Positions 33,671 through 43,588 of a DNA stretch of 64,000 bases are shown here, piece after piece. The stretch's first letter is position 1, and every line of letters starts with the position of its first letter. A program made the position numbers and the translations under genes. The stretch comes from Phycicoccus avicenniae_A (lineage in GTDB: Bacteria; Actinomycetota; Actinomycetes; Actinomycetales; Dermatophilaceae). The notes under the pieces were generated by a model, which did not search any database, was not told the origin of the DNA, and was given only the letters and a program-made list of their open reading frames with translations. The stretch is from the NCBI RefSeq assembly GCF_050496545.1, contig NZ_JBNVZV010000021.1, positions 1 to 64,000 of the forward strand, in the 5' to 3' direction.

Positions 33671-36115
33671 CTAGAGCTTCTCGAGCGGCGCGAAGCGCAG
33701 CACGAAGCGCTTGACCCCGAGCTCGCCGCCGAAGTCGACCTCGGCCTGGGTCTTGTCGCCCTCCCCCATCGTCCGCACGACCGAGCCGAGGCCGTAGGTG
33801 TCGTGGGTGACGCGGTCACCGGGCGCGAGCTGGATGATCGGGCGGTTGCCGGGCGAGCGCACTCCGGGGCGCGCGGCGAGCGTGGCGACCGCGGGGCGCT
33901 GGTCGCGCCGGCCGACCGCCGCGGCGCCGGAGAGCTCACGCTCCCACTCGACGAGCTCGGCGGGGATCTCGTCGAGGAAGCGCGACGGCGGGTTGTACTG
34001 CGGTGAGCCCCAGGCCGATCGGACGGCAGCGCGGGACAGGTGCAGCCGCTCGCGCGCGCGCGTGATGCCGACGTAGGCGAGCCGGCGCTCCTCCTCGAGC
34101 TCCTTGGCGTCGCCGAGGCTGCGCAGGTGCGGGAAGGTGCCGTCCTCCATCCCGGTGAGGAACACGACGGGGAACTCCAGGCCCTTGGCGGTGTGCAGCG
34201 TCATGAGCGTGACGACCCCGGCCTGCTCGGCCTCCTCGGTGTCGGGGATCTCGTCGGCGTCGGCGACGAGCGAGACCTGCTCGAGGAAGTCCTCGAGGGC
34301 GATGACCTCGCCGGTCTCGCGGCGGGCGTCGTCGAACTCGCGGGCCACGGCGACGAGCTCGGCGAGGTTCTCGACGCGCGTCTCGTCCTGGGGGTCGCGG
34401 CTGTCGCGGAGCTCGGCGAGGTAGCCGCTGCGGTCGAGGATGGCCTCGAGGAGGTCGGAGACGCCGGCCTCCTCGTCGTCGCGGACCTTCCCGAGGTCCT
34501 CGAGGATGGCGGTGAAGCCGGCGATGGCGGCGACCGACCGGGTGGCGATGCCCGGGGCGTCCTCGGCCCGGCCGAGCGCGGCGACGAAGGGGATGCGCTC
34601 GCGGTCGGCCAGCGCCGCGACGCAGGCCTCGGCCCGGTCGCCGATGCCGCGCTTCGGCACGTTGAGGATGCGCCGCAGGTTGACGGTGTCGGTGGGGTTG
34701 GAGAGCACCCGCAGGTAGGCCAGGGCGTCCTTGACCTCGCGGCGCTCGTAGAAGCGCGTGCCGCCGACCACCTTGTAGGGCAACCCGACCCGCACGAACA
34801 CCTCCTCCAGCGCACGGCTCTGGGCGTTGGTGCGGTAGAACACCGCGACGTCGCCGGGACGCACACCGTGGTCGTCGCCGAGGCGGTCGATGGCGCGGGC
34901 CACGAACGAGGCCTCGTCGTGCTCGTTGTCGGCGACGTACCCGATGATCCGCGAGCCGTCGCCGCTGTCGGTCCAGAGGTTCTTGGCGCGCCGGCCCTCG
35001 TTGCGGGCGATGACCGCGTTGGCCGCCCGCAGGATGGTCTGCGTGGAGCGGTAGTTCTGCTCGAGGAGGATGGTCCGCGCCTGCGGGTAGTCCTCCTCGA
35101 ACTCCTCGATGTTGCGGATCGTGGCGCCGCGGAACGCGTAGATCGACTGGTCGGCGTCACCGACGACGACGAGCTCGCTGGGCTCGACGCCGTGCTCGGT
35201 CCGCGTCTCGTCGGAGCCGACGAGCTCCTTGACCAGCTGGTACTGCGCGTGGTTGGTGTCCTGGTACTCGTCGACCATCACGTGCCGGAAGCGGCGCCGG
35301 TAGTGCTCGGCGACGTCGGGGAAGGCCTGGAACATGTGGACCGTCGTCATGATGAGGTCGTCGAAGTCCATGGCGTTGGCCTGGCGCAGCCGGCGCTGGT
35401 ACTCGGTGTAGGCCTCGCTGAGCACCTGCTCCTGGTGCGTCCCCTCTTCGGAGATGCGCCGCGCGAAGGTCTCCTCGTCGACGAGCTCGTTCTTCAGGTT
35501 GGACACCTGGTGGCCGAAGGCGCGCGGGTTGTAGCGCTTGGGGTCGAGGTCCATGTCGCGCAGGACCATCGCCATCAGCCGCTGGCTGTCGGCGGCGTCG
35601 TAGATGGAGAACTGCGAGCGCAGCCCGACCTTGTCGGCCTCCCGCCTCAGGATGCGCACGCAGGCGCTGTGGAAGGTCATCACCCACATCGCCTTGGCGC
35701 GCGGACCCACGAGGTCGGCGACCCGCTCGCGCATCTCGGCGGCGGCCTTGTTCGTGAAGGTGATGGCCAGCACCTGGCCGGGCTGGACCCCGCGGTCGGC
35801 GAGCAGGTGGGCGATGCGGACCGTGAGCACGCGCGTCTTGCCGGAGCCGGCACCGGCGACGATGAGCAGCGGCGGACCCTCGTGGAGGACGGCCTCGCGC
35901 TGCTGCGGGTTCAGGCCGGCGAGGAGCTCGCCGGTGTCGAGCCGGGGGCGCGCACCCGGCCCGCCCTCGGGCCCACGCCCCTCGGCCGCCGCCTCCGCCC
36001 ACGTCGGGACACCCGCCGCGTTGACGAGGGCCGCGTGGGCGCTCGTGTGGGTGGCGGGGTCGACGTGCGGGGGCTGGCCGGTACCGAAGTCGAGGCCGTC
36101 GAAGAGGGTGCTCAT
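33671..36115 (-). CDS. pcrA: ATP-dependent DNA helicase UvrD/PcrA
   Basis: An 814-aa superfamily 1A 3'-5' helicase. Motifs in order: the Q motif GLNPQQREAVLHEG, Walker A VAGAGSGKTRVLTVR (about 90-104), Ia TFTNKAAAEMRERV, II VDEYQDTNHAQYQL, III VVGDADQSIYAFRGA, IV ILLEQNYRST, V LMTLHTAKGLEFPVVFL and VI YVGITRARERLHLSRA. The C-terminus has the Tudor-like DRVTHDTYGLGSVVRTMGEG that binds RNA polymerase in PcrA. Roles are nucleotide-excision repair and removal of stalled complexes. ATG 36115 is preferred; GTG 36127 is in frame. Confidence 0.96.
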   Translation of the reverse strand: MSTLFDGLDFGTGQPPHVDPATHTSAHAALVNAAGVPTWAEAAAEGRGPEGGPGARPRLDTGELLAGLNPQQREAVLHEGPPLLIVAGAGSGKTRVLTVRIAHLLADRGVQPGQVLAITFTNKAAAEMRERVADLVGPRAKAMWVMTFHSACVRILRREADKVGLRSQFSIYDAADSQRLMAMVLRDMDLDPKRYNPRAFGHQVSNLKNELVDEETFARRISEEGTHQEQVLSEAYTEYQRRLRQANAMDFDDLIMTTVHMFQAFPDVAEHYRRRFRHVMVDEYQDTNHAQYQLVKELVGSDETRTEHGVEPSELVVVGDADQSIYAFRGATIRNIEEFEEDYPQARTILLEQNYRSTQTILRAANAVIARNEGRRAKNLWTDSGDGSRIIGYVADNEHDEASFVARAIDRLGDDHGVRPGDVAVFYRTNAQSRALEEVFVRVGLPYKVVGGTRFYERREVKDALAYLRVLSNPTDTVNLRRILNVPKRGIGDRAEACVAALADRERIPFVAALGRAEDAPGIATRSVAAIAGFTAILEDLGKVRDDEEAGVSDLLEAILDRSGYLAELRDSRDPQDETRVENLAELVAVAREFDDARRETGEVIALEDFLEQVSLVADADEIPDTEEAEQAGVVTLMTLHTAKGLEFPVVFLTGMEDGTFPHLRSLGDAKELEEERRLAYVGITRARERLHLSRAAVRSAWGSPQYNPPSRFLDEIPAELVEWERELSGAAAVGRRDQRPAVATLAARPGVRSPGNRPIIQLAPGDRVTHDTYGLGSVVRTMGEGDKTQAEVDFGGELGVKRFVLRFAPLEKL

Positions 36116-36385
36116 CTCGGGGTCCACCCTACGTCCCGGCCCCGACGGCCCTCCGACCCGTGGAAAGCCCCCCGGGCCGCTGACCGGTGCAGGGGGGTCC
36201 GGTCGGGGCCACGGGGGGCGTCACCGGAGAATGTAGCGCTCCGACGAGGCCGTGTCTAGGGTTTGTCTAGGTGATCTCCGGTCGCCCGGGGAGTGCTCCC
36301 CGCCCATTCCCCCGTGGCCCGGCCGGGCCGCTGCTAGCGTCGCCCCGGCCCCCGGAGCCGGGGGCGTCACACGGAGGGGAACCAC

Positions 36386-36694
36386 ATGCTCATCTGGGGA
36401 TGGGGACGCAAGTCCCGCAGCCGGCAGGTCGACGCGGCGCAGGCGCTGCTCGTGAACTTCGCCTACTTCAGCCTGTTCTTCGTCTTCACCGTCACCTGGG
36501 GCGCGAAGTACGCGCTGGCCCGGGTGCAGGAGGACGGCTCGGTGTCGTACCGCGACCTGAGCCCGGAGCAGGCGCTGACCCTGGGGAACGGCGAGCTGCC
36601 GGCACCCACGGCCTGGCAGCGCTTCAGCCTGCTCGGCCTGCTCGTCGCCGGCATCGCGGCGGTCGGCATCGGCGCCGCGCTCTCCACGGGCTGA
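36386..36694 (+). CDS. Small two-helix membrane protein (unknown)
   Basis: A 102-aa protein with helices at about 19-38 (LLVNFAYFSLFFVFTVTWGA) and 79-99, separated by a polar loop with SPEQALTLGNGELPAPTAWQRF. A GGAGGGG site precedes ATG 36386, and TAGCGT (36335-36340) is a likely -10, with a CCCCCGG/CCGGGGG hairpin in the leader. It converges within 6 nt on the HAAS-domain gene. No family recognised. Confidence 0.65.
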   Translation: MLIWGWGRKSRSRQVDAAQALLVNFAYFSLFFVFTVTWGAKYALARVQEDGSVSYRDLSPEQALTLGNGELPAPTAWQRFSLLGLLVAGIAAVGIGAALSTG

Positions 36695-36700
36695 CCTACC

Positions 36701-37417
36701 TCAGGGCCGCCGCCCCGGGGTCCACCCCAGGCCCCGGACCCGGGACCACAGGGTGGGTCGGGACCCCGGCGGCTTCGGCACCCCTGCGTTCTGACCCACG
36801 TCCTGCCGGAGAACCACGACCGCTCCCGCCGACCCGACGAGGACGAGCAGCCACCGGGGTGCGTCGAGGATGCTCGCCCGGCCGGCCCCCGGGTCCGGGA
36901 GGAGGGCAGCCGCCCCGCCGAAGAGGACCATCAGCGCGCCGACGACCAGCCCTCGGACCACCCAGTCGGGCACCCGGTTGCCCCGGCCCACCGACCGTCC
37001 GGCGCGACGGACCAGCCACAGCTCGAGGGTCCAGGGCAGGACGGCCACGACGACGACGAAGGGGACCACGCCGGGCGCGTCCTCGAGCGTCATGCCCACG
37101 TCGTGCGTCCACGCGCCGCCCGCCAGGAGGGCCGTGATGCCGACGACGAGCGCGGTGGCGGCGACCAGGCGCACGAGGAGCCGCAGGAGGATCGAGCCCA
37201 TCGAGGGCGGAGCGGCCCACTGGGCGGCGTAGTCGGCCGGCTGGCCGAAGGCCTCGACCGGATCCTCGCCGGTGACGCGCCCGTGGCTCATGACGTCGTG
37301 GACGACCTCGACCACGCGCGCCTCGGCCAGCCCGGCCAGGCGGAGCTGCTGGGCGAGCAGCCCGCAGTAGACGCCGGCGTCCACGCGCATCGGGTCCAGC
37401 GGTCTCATCCCCTCCAT
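36701..37417 (-). CDS. HAAS-domain membrane protein paired with PadR
   Basis: A 238-aa protein. The N-terminal helical region (residues about 8-70, ending EDPVEAFGQPADYAAQW) matches the HAAS domain found beside PadR regulators. Four to five hydrophobic helices follow (about 76-200), then a basic Pro-rich tail. It begins at ATG 37417 just after the PadR stop, so the two are co-transcribed. HAAS proteins are thought to act with the cognate PadR in envelope or drug responses; the signal is unknown. Confidence 0.78.
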   Translation of the reverse strand: MEGMRPLDPMRVDAGVYCGLLAQQLRLAGLAEARVVEVVHDVMSHGRVTGEDPVEAFGQPADYAAQWAAPPSMGSILLRLLVRLVAATALVVGITALLAGGAWTHDVGMTLEDAPGVVPFVVVVAVLPWTLELWLVRRAGRSVGRGNRVPDWVVRGLVVGALMVLFGGAAALLPDPGAGRASILDAPRWLLVLVGSAGAVVVLRQDVGQNAGVPKPPGSRPTLWSRVRGLGWTPGRRP

Positions 37418-37418
37418 G

Positions 37419-37763
37419 TCACCCCTCCAGTGCCGTGGTCATCCGGCCGGCGAAGGCCGTCCACCCGGTGCGTCCCTCGTCGAGCGCCGCACGGCCGGCG
37501 GCCGTGAGGAAGAAGTAGCGCCGGGCCGGGCCGGCGCCCCCGACGACCCACTCGCTGCGGACGAGGCCCTCGTCCTCGAGCCGGCCGAGCACGGGGTAGA
37601 CGGTGCCCCCCTTGAGCCCCGCCAGCCCGGCCTCGGCCAGCGACCCCAGCAGCCCGTACCCGTACGCGGACCCCTCGCGGGCCAGCGCCGCGAGGACCGC
37701 GAGGTCGAGGACCCCCTTGAGCCACTGGCTCTCGCGGTCGGCGCGCGGCACGGGACGGGACAC
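37419..37763 (-). CDS. PadR-family transcriptional regulator
   Basis: A 114-aa winged-helix repressor. The PadR core is clear: WLKGVLDLAVLAALAREGSAYGYGLLGSLAEAGL (about 14-47), KGGTVYPVLGRLEDEGLV (about 51-68), and the wing ARRYFFLTAAGRAAL. GTG 37763 lies 6 nt after a GATGCT -10 box with a consensus TTGACA -35 (37793-37798, minus) and 17-bp spacer, so it is probably leaderless. An ACTAG-N13-CTAGT dyad overlaps this promoter, the likely autoregulatory operator. Confidence 0.92.
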   Translation of the reverse strand: MSRPVPRADRESQWLKGVLDLAVLAALAREGSAYGYGLLGSLAEAGLAGLKGGTVYPVLGRLEDEGLVRSEWVVGGAGPARRYFFLTAAGRAALDEGRTGWTAFAGRMTTALEG

Positions 37764-37769
37764 GGGGGA

Positions 37770-37803
37770 AGCATCGCCCCACTAGATCGGAATGTCAACT
37801 AGT
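37770..37803 (-). promoter_or_regulatory. PadR promoter with overlapping operator dyad
   Basis: On the minus strand: TTGACA (37793-37798), 17 bp, GATGCT (37770-37775), then GTG 37763. ACTAG (37781-37785) and CTAGT (37799-37803) form an inverted repeat that spans the -35 and spacer, suited to repression by the encoded PadR. Confidence 0.7.
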
Positions 37804-37876
37804 CGGCGATGCCATCCACTGCCGCGCTGCGGCATGACACCACCCGGCCGTCGGCCCGGCCCCCTACGGTGGGGCC

Positions 37877-38866
37877 ATGGCCTCGCGCAAGGGTGAGTTC
37901 GGGGAGCCCGTCGTCCTCGACGTCGACGGCTTCGACGTGCGCGTCTCCAGCCCCGAGCGGGTCTACTTCCCGGCGCGCGGCGAGACCAAGCTCGACCTCG
38001 TGCAGTACTACCTGTCGGTCGGCGACGGCATCGTGAACGCCCTGCGCGAGCGACCGTGCATGCTGCACCGCTTCCCCGACGGCATCGCGGGGAACAAGGT
38101 GCACCAGAAGCGGCTCCCGCGGGGCGCGCCGCCCTGGGTCGAGACCGTCCGCCTGCACTTCCCGCGCTACGGCCTTCACGCCGACGAGCTGTGCGTCACC
38201 CGGCTCGCCGACGTCGCCTGGGCCTGCCAGATGAGCACCGTCGAGTTCCACCCGTGGAACAGCCGGCGCGCCGACACCGAGCAGCCCGACGAGTGGCGCA
38301 TCGACCTCGACCCGATGCCCGACGCCCCCTTCTCGCGCGTGCGGCGGGCCGCGCACGTGGCGCACGAGGTCCTCGACGAGCTGGGGGCGGTCGGCTGGCC
38401 GAAGACCAGCGGCGGCCACGGCCTGCACGTCTACGTCCGCATCGCCCCCGTCCACGGCTTCCCCGACGTCCGGCGTGCCGCCCTGGCCTTCGCCCGCGAG
38501 GTCGAGCGGCGGCTGCCCGACGACGTCACCACCACGTGGTGGCGCAAGGACCGCGACCCCGCGGCCGTGTTCGTCGACTACAACCAGAACGCCCGCGACC
38601 ACACGATCGCGGCCGCGTACTCGGTGCGCGGCAACGAGATCGGCACCGTCTCGGCCCCGCTGCGCTGGGACGAGGTCGACGACGCCGAACCCAACGACTT
38701 CACCATCGCGACGATGCCCGCCCGCTACGCCGAGCTCGGCGACCTCCACGCCGGCATCGACGACGCCGTCTTCGACATCGCGCCGCTGCTCGAGTGGGCC
38801 GAGCGCGACGAGGCGGAGGGCGCCGAGGTTCCGCCCGAGCCCGAGGACGACACCGGGAAGCCCTGA
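37877..38866 (+). CDS. Stand-alone LigD-type polymerase domain (archaeo-eukaryotic primase fold)
   Basis: A 329-aa protein equal to the polymerase domain (PolDom) of the end-joining ligase LigD, without ligase or nuclease domains. Seen are ERVYFPARGETKLDLVQYY, the catalytic pair in WRIDLDPMPD (about 139-148), TSGGHGLHVYVRI (about 177-189) and FVDYNQNARDHTIAAAYSVR. PolDoms extend or fill DNA and RNA primers, preferring ribonucleotides, during double-strand-break repair. ATG 37877 is 6 nt after TACGGT, a leaderless start. ArfB overlaps its stop (TGATG). No Ku gene is present in the window. Confidence 0.93.
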   Translation: MASRKGEFGEPVVLDVDGFDVRVSSPERVYFPARGETKLDLVQYYLSVGDGIVNALRERPCMLHRFPDGIAGNKVHQKRLPRGAPPWVETVRLHFPRYGLHADELCVTRLADVAWACQMSTVEFHPWNSRRADTEQPDEWRIDLDPMPDAPFSRVRRAAHVAHEVLDELGAVGWPKTSGGHGLHVYVRIAPVHGFPDVRRAALAFAREVERRLPDDVTTTWWRKDRDPAAVFVDYNQNARDHTIAAAYSVRGNEIGTVSAPLRWDEVDDAEPNDFTIATMPARYAELGDLHAGIDDAVFDIAPLLEWAERDEAEGAEVPPEPEDDTGKP

Positions 38867-39309
38867 TGGACCTCGTCATCCCGCCGGGACCCGGTGTGCC
38901 GCAGGGCATCACGATCCCGGCCGCCGACCTCGTCGAGCGCTTCTCCCGCTCCTCCGGGCCGGGCGGCCAGGGCGTCAACACCGCCGACAGCCGGGTCGAG
39001 CTCGAGCTCGACCTCGCGGCCACCCCGCACCTCACCGAGGCGCAACGGCGGCGGGCGCTCACCGCCCTCGGGACGCGGCTCGTCGACGGCCGGCTCGTCG
39101 TCGCCGCCTCCGAGCACCGCCAGCAGCGCCGCAACCGCGTCGCGGCCCGCGACCGGATGGCGGCGCTGCTGCGTGAGGCGCTGGCCCCGCCGCCGCCCGC
39201 CCGGCGGGCCACCCGGCCGACCCGCGGCTCGGTGCGCCGACGGCTCGACGCCAAGCGCCGGCGCGGGGAGACCAAGGCCGCGCGCGGGCGCCCGTCCCCC
39301 GAGGCCTGA
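38866..39309 (+). CDS. arfB: Peptidyl-tRNA hydrolase ArfB (ribosome rescue)
   Basis: A 147-aa release-factor-like protein with the catalytic motif SSGPGGQGVNTADSRVEL (about 26-43; GGQ) and the basic C-terminal tail (RRLDAKRRRGETKAARGRP) that enters the empty mRNA channel. It hydrolyses peptidyl-tRNA on ribosomes stalled without a stop codon. ATG 38866 overlaps the upstream stop by one base (TGATG), so translation is coupled to the LigD-type polymerase. Confidence 0.93.
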   Translation: MDLVIPPGPGVPQGITIPAADLVERFSRSSGPGGQGVNTADSRVELELDLAATPHLTEAQRRRALTALGTRLVDGRLVVAASEHRQQRRNRVAARDRMAALLREALAPPPPARRATRPTRGSVRRRLDAKRRRGETKAARGRPSPEA

Positions 39310-39378
39310 CCTGCGCGATTCGGCCATCCGGCGGGCCCGGGGTTACGGTCGACGGGTTTGTCCAGAGGAAGGCCCCCG

Positions 39379-40875
<1,497 letters not shown>

Positions 40876-41010
40876 GCCCTGCAGGGGACCGCGCGCGGGG
40901 TCCATCGACCGAGGGGCCCGACCGGCCCGACGACCTCCTCGGCACAGTCCTGACCGGACCCTGACCTTCTCTCCAGGAGATCCCGAAGGTCGGCCCGCAG
41001 GGTGGGGGCC

Positions 41011-42303
41011 ATGGCGAGCGACCGAGCGAGTGCGTCCCGGGCCCTGCGTGCCCTCGGGTTCGGCGGCCCCGCCGAGGTCGTCGACGAGGTCGTCCGGGCC
41101 GGCGTCCCCGACTGGGCCGAGTCCTCGCTGGCCGCGGCGCGCGCCCAGGGGCCCCGCGCGGCACCGCCGTCGGTCGGCGGCTCGGAGCAGCTCCCACAGG
41201 GCGCCGACCGCGAGGAGCGCCGGGCCGTCCGGAAGGAGCAGCGCGAGGAGGTGTCGGCCCTCGTGCGGTGGTGGCTCACCGAGATGGCGACCACACCGCA
41301 CCCCGTGCTCGAGAGGGTGACCTTCGGCTGGCACGACCACTTCGCCACCTCCGCCGTGAAGGTCCGGGACCCCTCGTTCGTCCTCCGGCAGAACGAGACC
41401 CTCCGGCGGCTGGCCCTCGGGGCCTTCGGCGACCTCGCCCACGCCATGGCGGTGGACCCCGCCATGCTCGTGTGGCTCGACGGCGTGCGCAACACCGCGA
41501 AGGCACCCAACGAGAACCTCGCGCGTGAGCTGATGGAGCTGTTCTGCCTCGGCGGGGGCTACACGGAGTCCGACGTCAAGGCCGGCGCCCGAGCGCTCAC
41601 GGGGTGGGTGTACGCGCGACGCTCCGGGCAGGTGACGTGGTCGCCCGACCGGCACGCCGACGACCCGGTCACGCTGTTCGGGCGCACGGCGCGACTGGAC
41701 ACGACGGGCTTCGTCGATGCCGTCCTCGCCCGGCCGGAGTCCGCGCCCTTCGTCGCCACGCGGTGGTGGGGTCGCGTGGTCTCACCCGAGCCGCCCGACG
41801 CCGCAGCCCTCGACCGGGTGCTGACCGCAGCCGGGGAGGCCCGCGACACCGCAGCCATGCTCGCCGCGATGGTGACGGAGGAGGCCTTCGCCTCCTCCCG
41901 CGGAACCCTCGTCGCCGAGCCGGTCCCGTGGACCGTCACCGCCCTCCGGTGCCTGGCCATCGAGCCGGACGAGGACCTGCTCGCCCGGGTGGTCCCCGCC
42001 CTCACCCGGCTGGGCCAGCAGCCCTTCCGTCCGCCGAGCGTCGGCGGGTGGCCCCGGGGGCGGGCCTGGCTGAGCACCAGCGGCCTGACCCAGCGAGCGA
42101 CCCTAGCGCGCGTCCTCGCCGACCGAGCGGACCTCGCGCCGGTGACCTCGACGACGCGGGCGAACCGCGTGGAGGCCGTGGTGAGGATGCTCGGCCTCGC
42201 CGAGGTCGCCCCAAGGACGACCGACCACCTGTCCACCCTCGTCGACGACCCCCGCGCCCTCGTCGCGGCGGCCCTCGTCTCTCCCGAGAACCTGGTGATC
42301 TGA
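41011..42303 (+). CDS. DUF1800 family protein
   Basis: A 430-aa DUF1800 protein, mostly helical. Typical blocks: RALRALGFGGPAEVVDEVV at the N-terminus, FGWHDHFATSAVKVRDPSFVLRQNETLRRLALGAFGDL (about 108-145), NENLARELMELFCLGGGYTESDVKAGARALTGW (about 168-200), and PPSVGGWPRGRAWLS near 340. No function is established; it is nearly always followed by a DUF1501 gene, as here (1-nt overlap), suggesting a two-component exported system. No clear signal peptide. ATG 41011 is preferred to GTG 41002. Confidence 0.9.
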   Translation: MASDRASASRALRALGFGGPAEVVDEVVRAGVPDWAESSLAAARAQGPRAAPPSVGGSEQLPQGADREERRAVRKEQREEVSALVRWWLTEMATTPHPVLERVTFGWHDHFATSAVKVRDPSFVLRQNETLRRLALGAFGDLAHAMAVDPAMLVWLDGVRNTAKAPNENLARELMELFCLGGGYTESDVKAGARALTGWVYARRSGQVTWSPDRHADDPVTLFGRTARLDTTGFVDAVLARPESAPFVATRWWGRVVSPEPPDAAALDRVLTAAGEARDTAAMLAAMVTEEAFASSRGTLVAEPVPWTVTALRCLAIEPDEDLLARVVPALTRLGQQPFRPPSVGGWPRGRAWLSTSGLTQRATLARVLADRADLAPVTSTTRANRVEAVVRMLGLAEVAPRTTDHLSTLVDDPRALVAAALVSPENLVI

Positions 42304-43577
42304 TGCCTCGCCCTCCGTACGACCCGTCCAAGCCGCTCGACGGGCTCACCCGGCGGTCCCTGCTCCGCGCGTCGGGAGTCGTCGGCACCGGCGCACTGCT
42401 CGCCGGTGGAGCCGGAGTGGGCCTGCACCAGCTCCTGGCCCGGGGCTCCGAGGACGGCGGCCCCCGGGGCACCCCGATCCTCGTGCTCGTCACGCTGTAC
42501 GGCGGCAACGACGGCCTGAACACCGTGGTGCCCTACGCCGACCCCGCCTACCGGGCCGCGCGACCCGAGCTGGCCTACGGTGCCGAGGACGTGCTCCGGC
42601 TCGACGACCGGTTCGGTCTCAACCCCGCCCTGAAGGGACTGGCCGAGGCCTGGGGCCAGGAGGACCTCGCGATCGTCCACGGCGTCGGCTACCCGCGGCC
42701 CGACCGCAGCCACTTCCGCTCCATGGACATCTGGCAGACGGCCACCCCGGAGTCACCCTCGACGCAAGGGTGGCTGGGCCGATGGCTCGACGCGGAGGAC
42801 GGCGACCCGATGCTCGCCGTCAGCCTCGGCGAGACCCTGCCCCCACTGGCCGTCGGTGCGCGCTCGACCGCAGCAGCGCTGAGCCTGCGCACCGGGCGCG
42901 CACCGGGCGGGGTCGGCCCGGTGGTGCGCGGCTTCGCCCCGGCCGACCCCGGCGACCCACCCGCGGCGGCCGAGGCGGCCGCGGCGTGGAGTGCGCTCGG
43001 GCGGTGCGAGGAGGCCTTCTCCCGCATCCGCTCGACCGCCGGCGACGAGGAGGAGCCCGATGCGGGCGAGACCCCGGCGACGGGCACCGGGGGCAACGGC
43101 TCGTCGGTCGGGACCCAGCTCGACCTCGTGGCCCGCTGCATCCGCGCCGGGGTCCCGACCCGCGCCTACGCGGTGTCGGACGCCGGGTACGACGCACACA
43201 CGCAGCTGCGCAACCAGCAGGAGTTCCTGCTCGGTCGGCTCGACACCGCGCTCGGTGGCTTCCGCCGGGCCCTGGCCGACCACCCACGCCGTGACGACGT
43301 GGTCGTCGTGGTCCACTCCGAGTTCGGGCGTCGCGTGCGAGCCAACGCCAGCGAGGGGACCGACCACGGCACCGCCTCGGTCGTGCTCGTCCTCGGGTCC
43401 GGGGTGAACGGCGGCCACCACGGCGAGCCGCCCTCGCTCACGGACCTGGACGACGGCGACCTGCGGGCGAGCACCGACTTCCGCTCGATCTACGCGGAGG
43501 TGGCCGAGAAGGTCCTCCGGGTGGATCCCGCACGGGTCGTCCCGGAGCCGAAGCCGGCCCTCGGCATCCTCGTCTGA
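42303..43577 (+). CDS. DUF1501 family protein, Tat-exported
   Basis: A 424-aa DUF1501 protein with a twin-arginine signal (LTRRSLLRASGVVGTGALLAGGAG, about 15-38), so it is exported folded. The core has the alkaline-phosphatase-superfamily look of the family: VLVTLYGGNDGLNTVVPY, HGVGYPRPDRSHFRSMDIWQT and the C-terminal VVHSEFGRRVRANASEGTDHG, whose Asp/His residues may bind metal. It overlaps the DUF1800 stop (TGATG). A role in surface sulfatase- or phosphatase-like chemistry has been suggested only by fold; the substrate is unknown. Confidence 0.92.
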   Translation: MPRPPYDPSKPLDGLTRRSLLRASGVVGTGALLAGGAGVGLHQLLARGSEDGGPRGTPILVLVTLYGGNDGLNTVVPYADPAYRAARPELAYGAEDVLRLDDRFGLNPALKGLAEAWGQEDLAIVHGVGYPRPDRSHFRSMDIWQTATPESPSTQGWLGRWLDAEDGDPMLAVSLGETLPPLAVGARSTAAALSLRTGRAPGGVGPVVRGFAPADPGDPPAAAEAAAAWSALGRCEEAFSRIRSTAGDEEEPDAGETPATGTGGNGSSVGTQLDLVARCIRAGVPTRAYAVSDAGYDAHTQLRNQQEFLLGRLDTALGGFRRALADHPRRDDVVVVVHSEFGRRVRANASEGTDHGTASVVLVLGSGVNGGHHGEPPSLTDLDDGDLRASTDFRSIYAEVAEKVLRVDPARVVPEPKPALGILV

Positions 43578-43588
43578 CTCGCAGGGAC

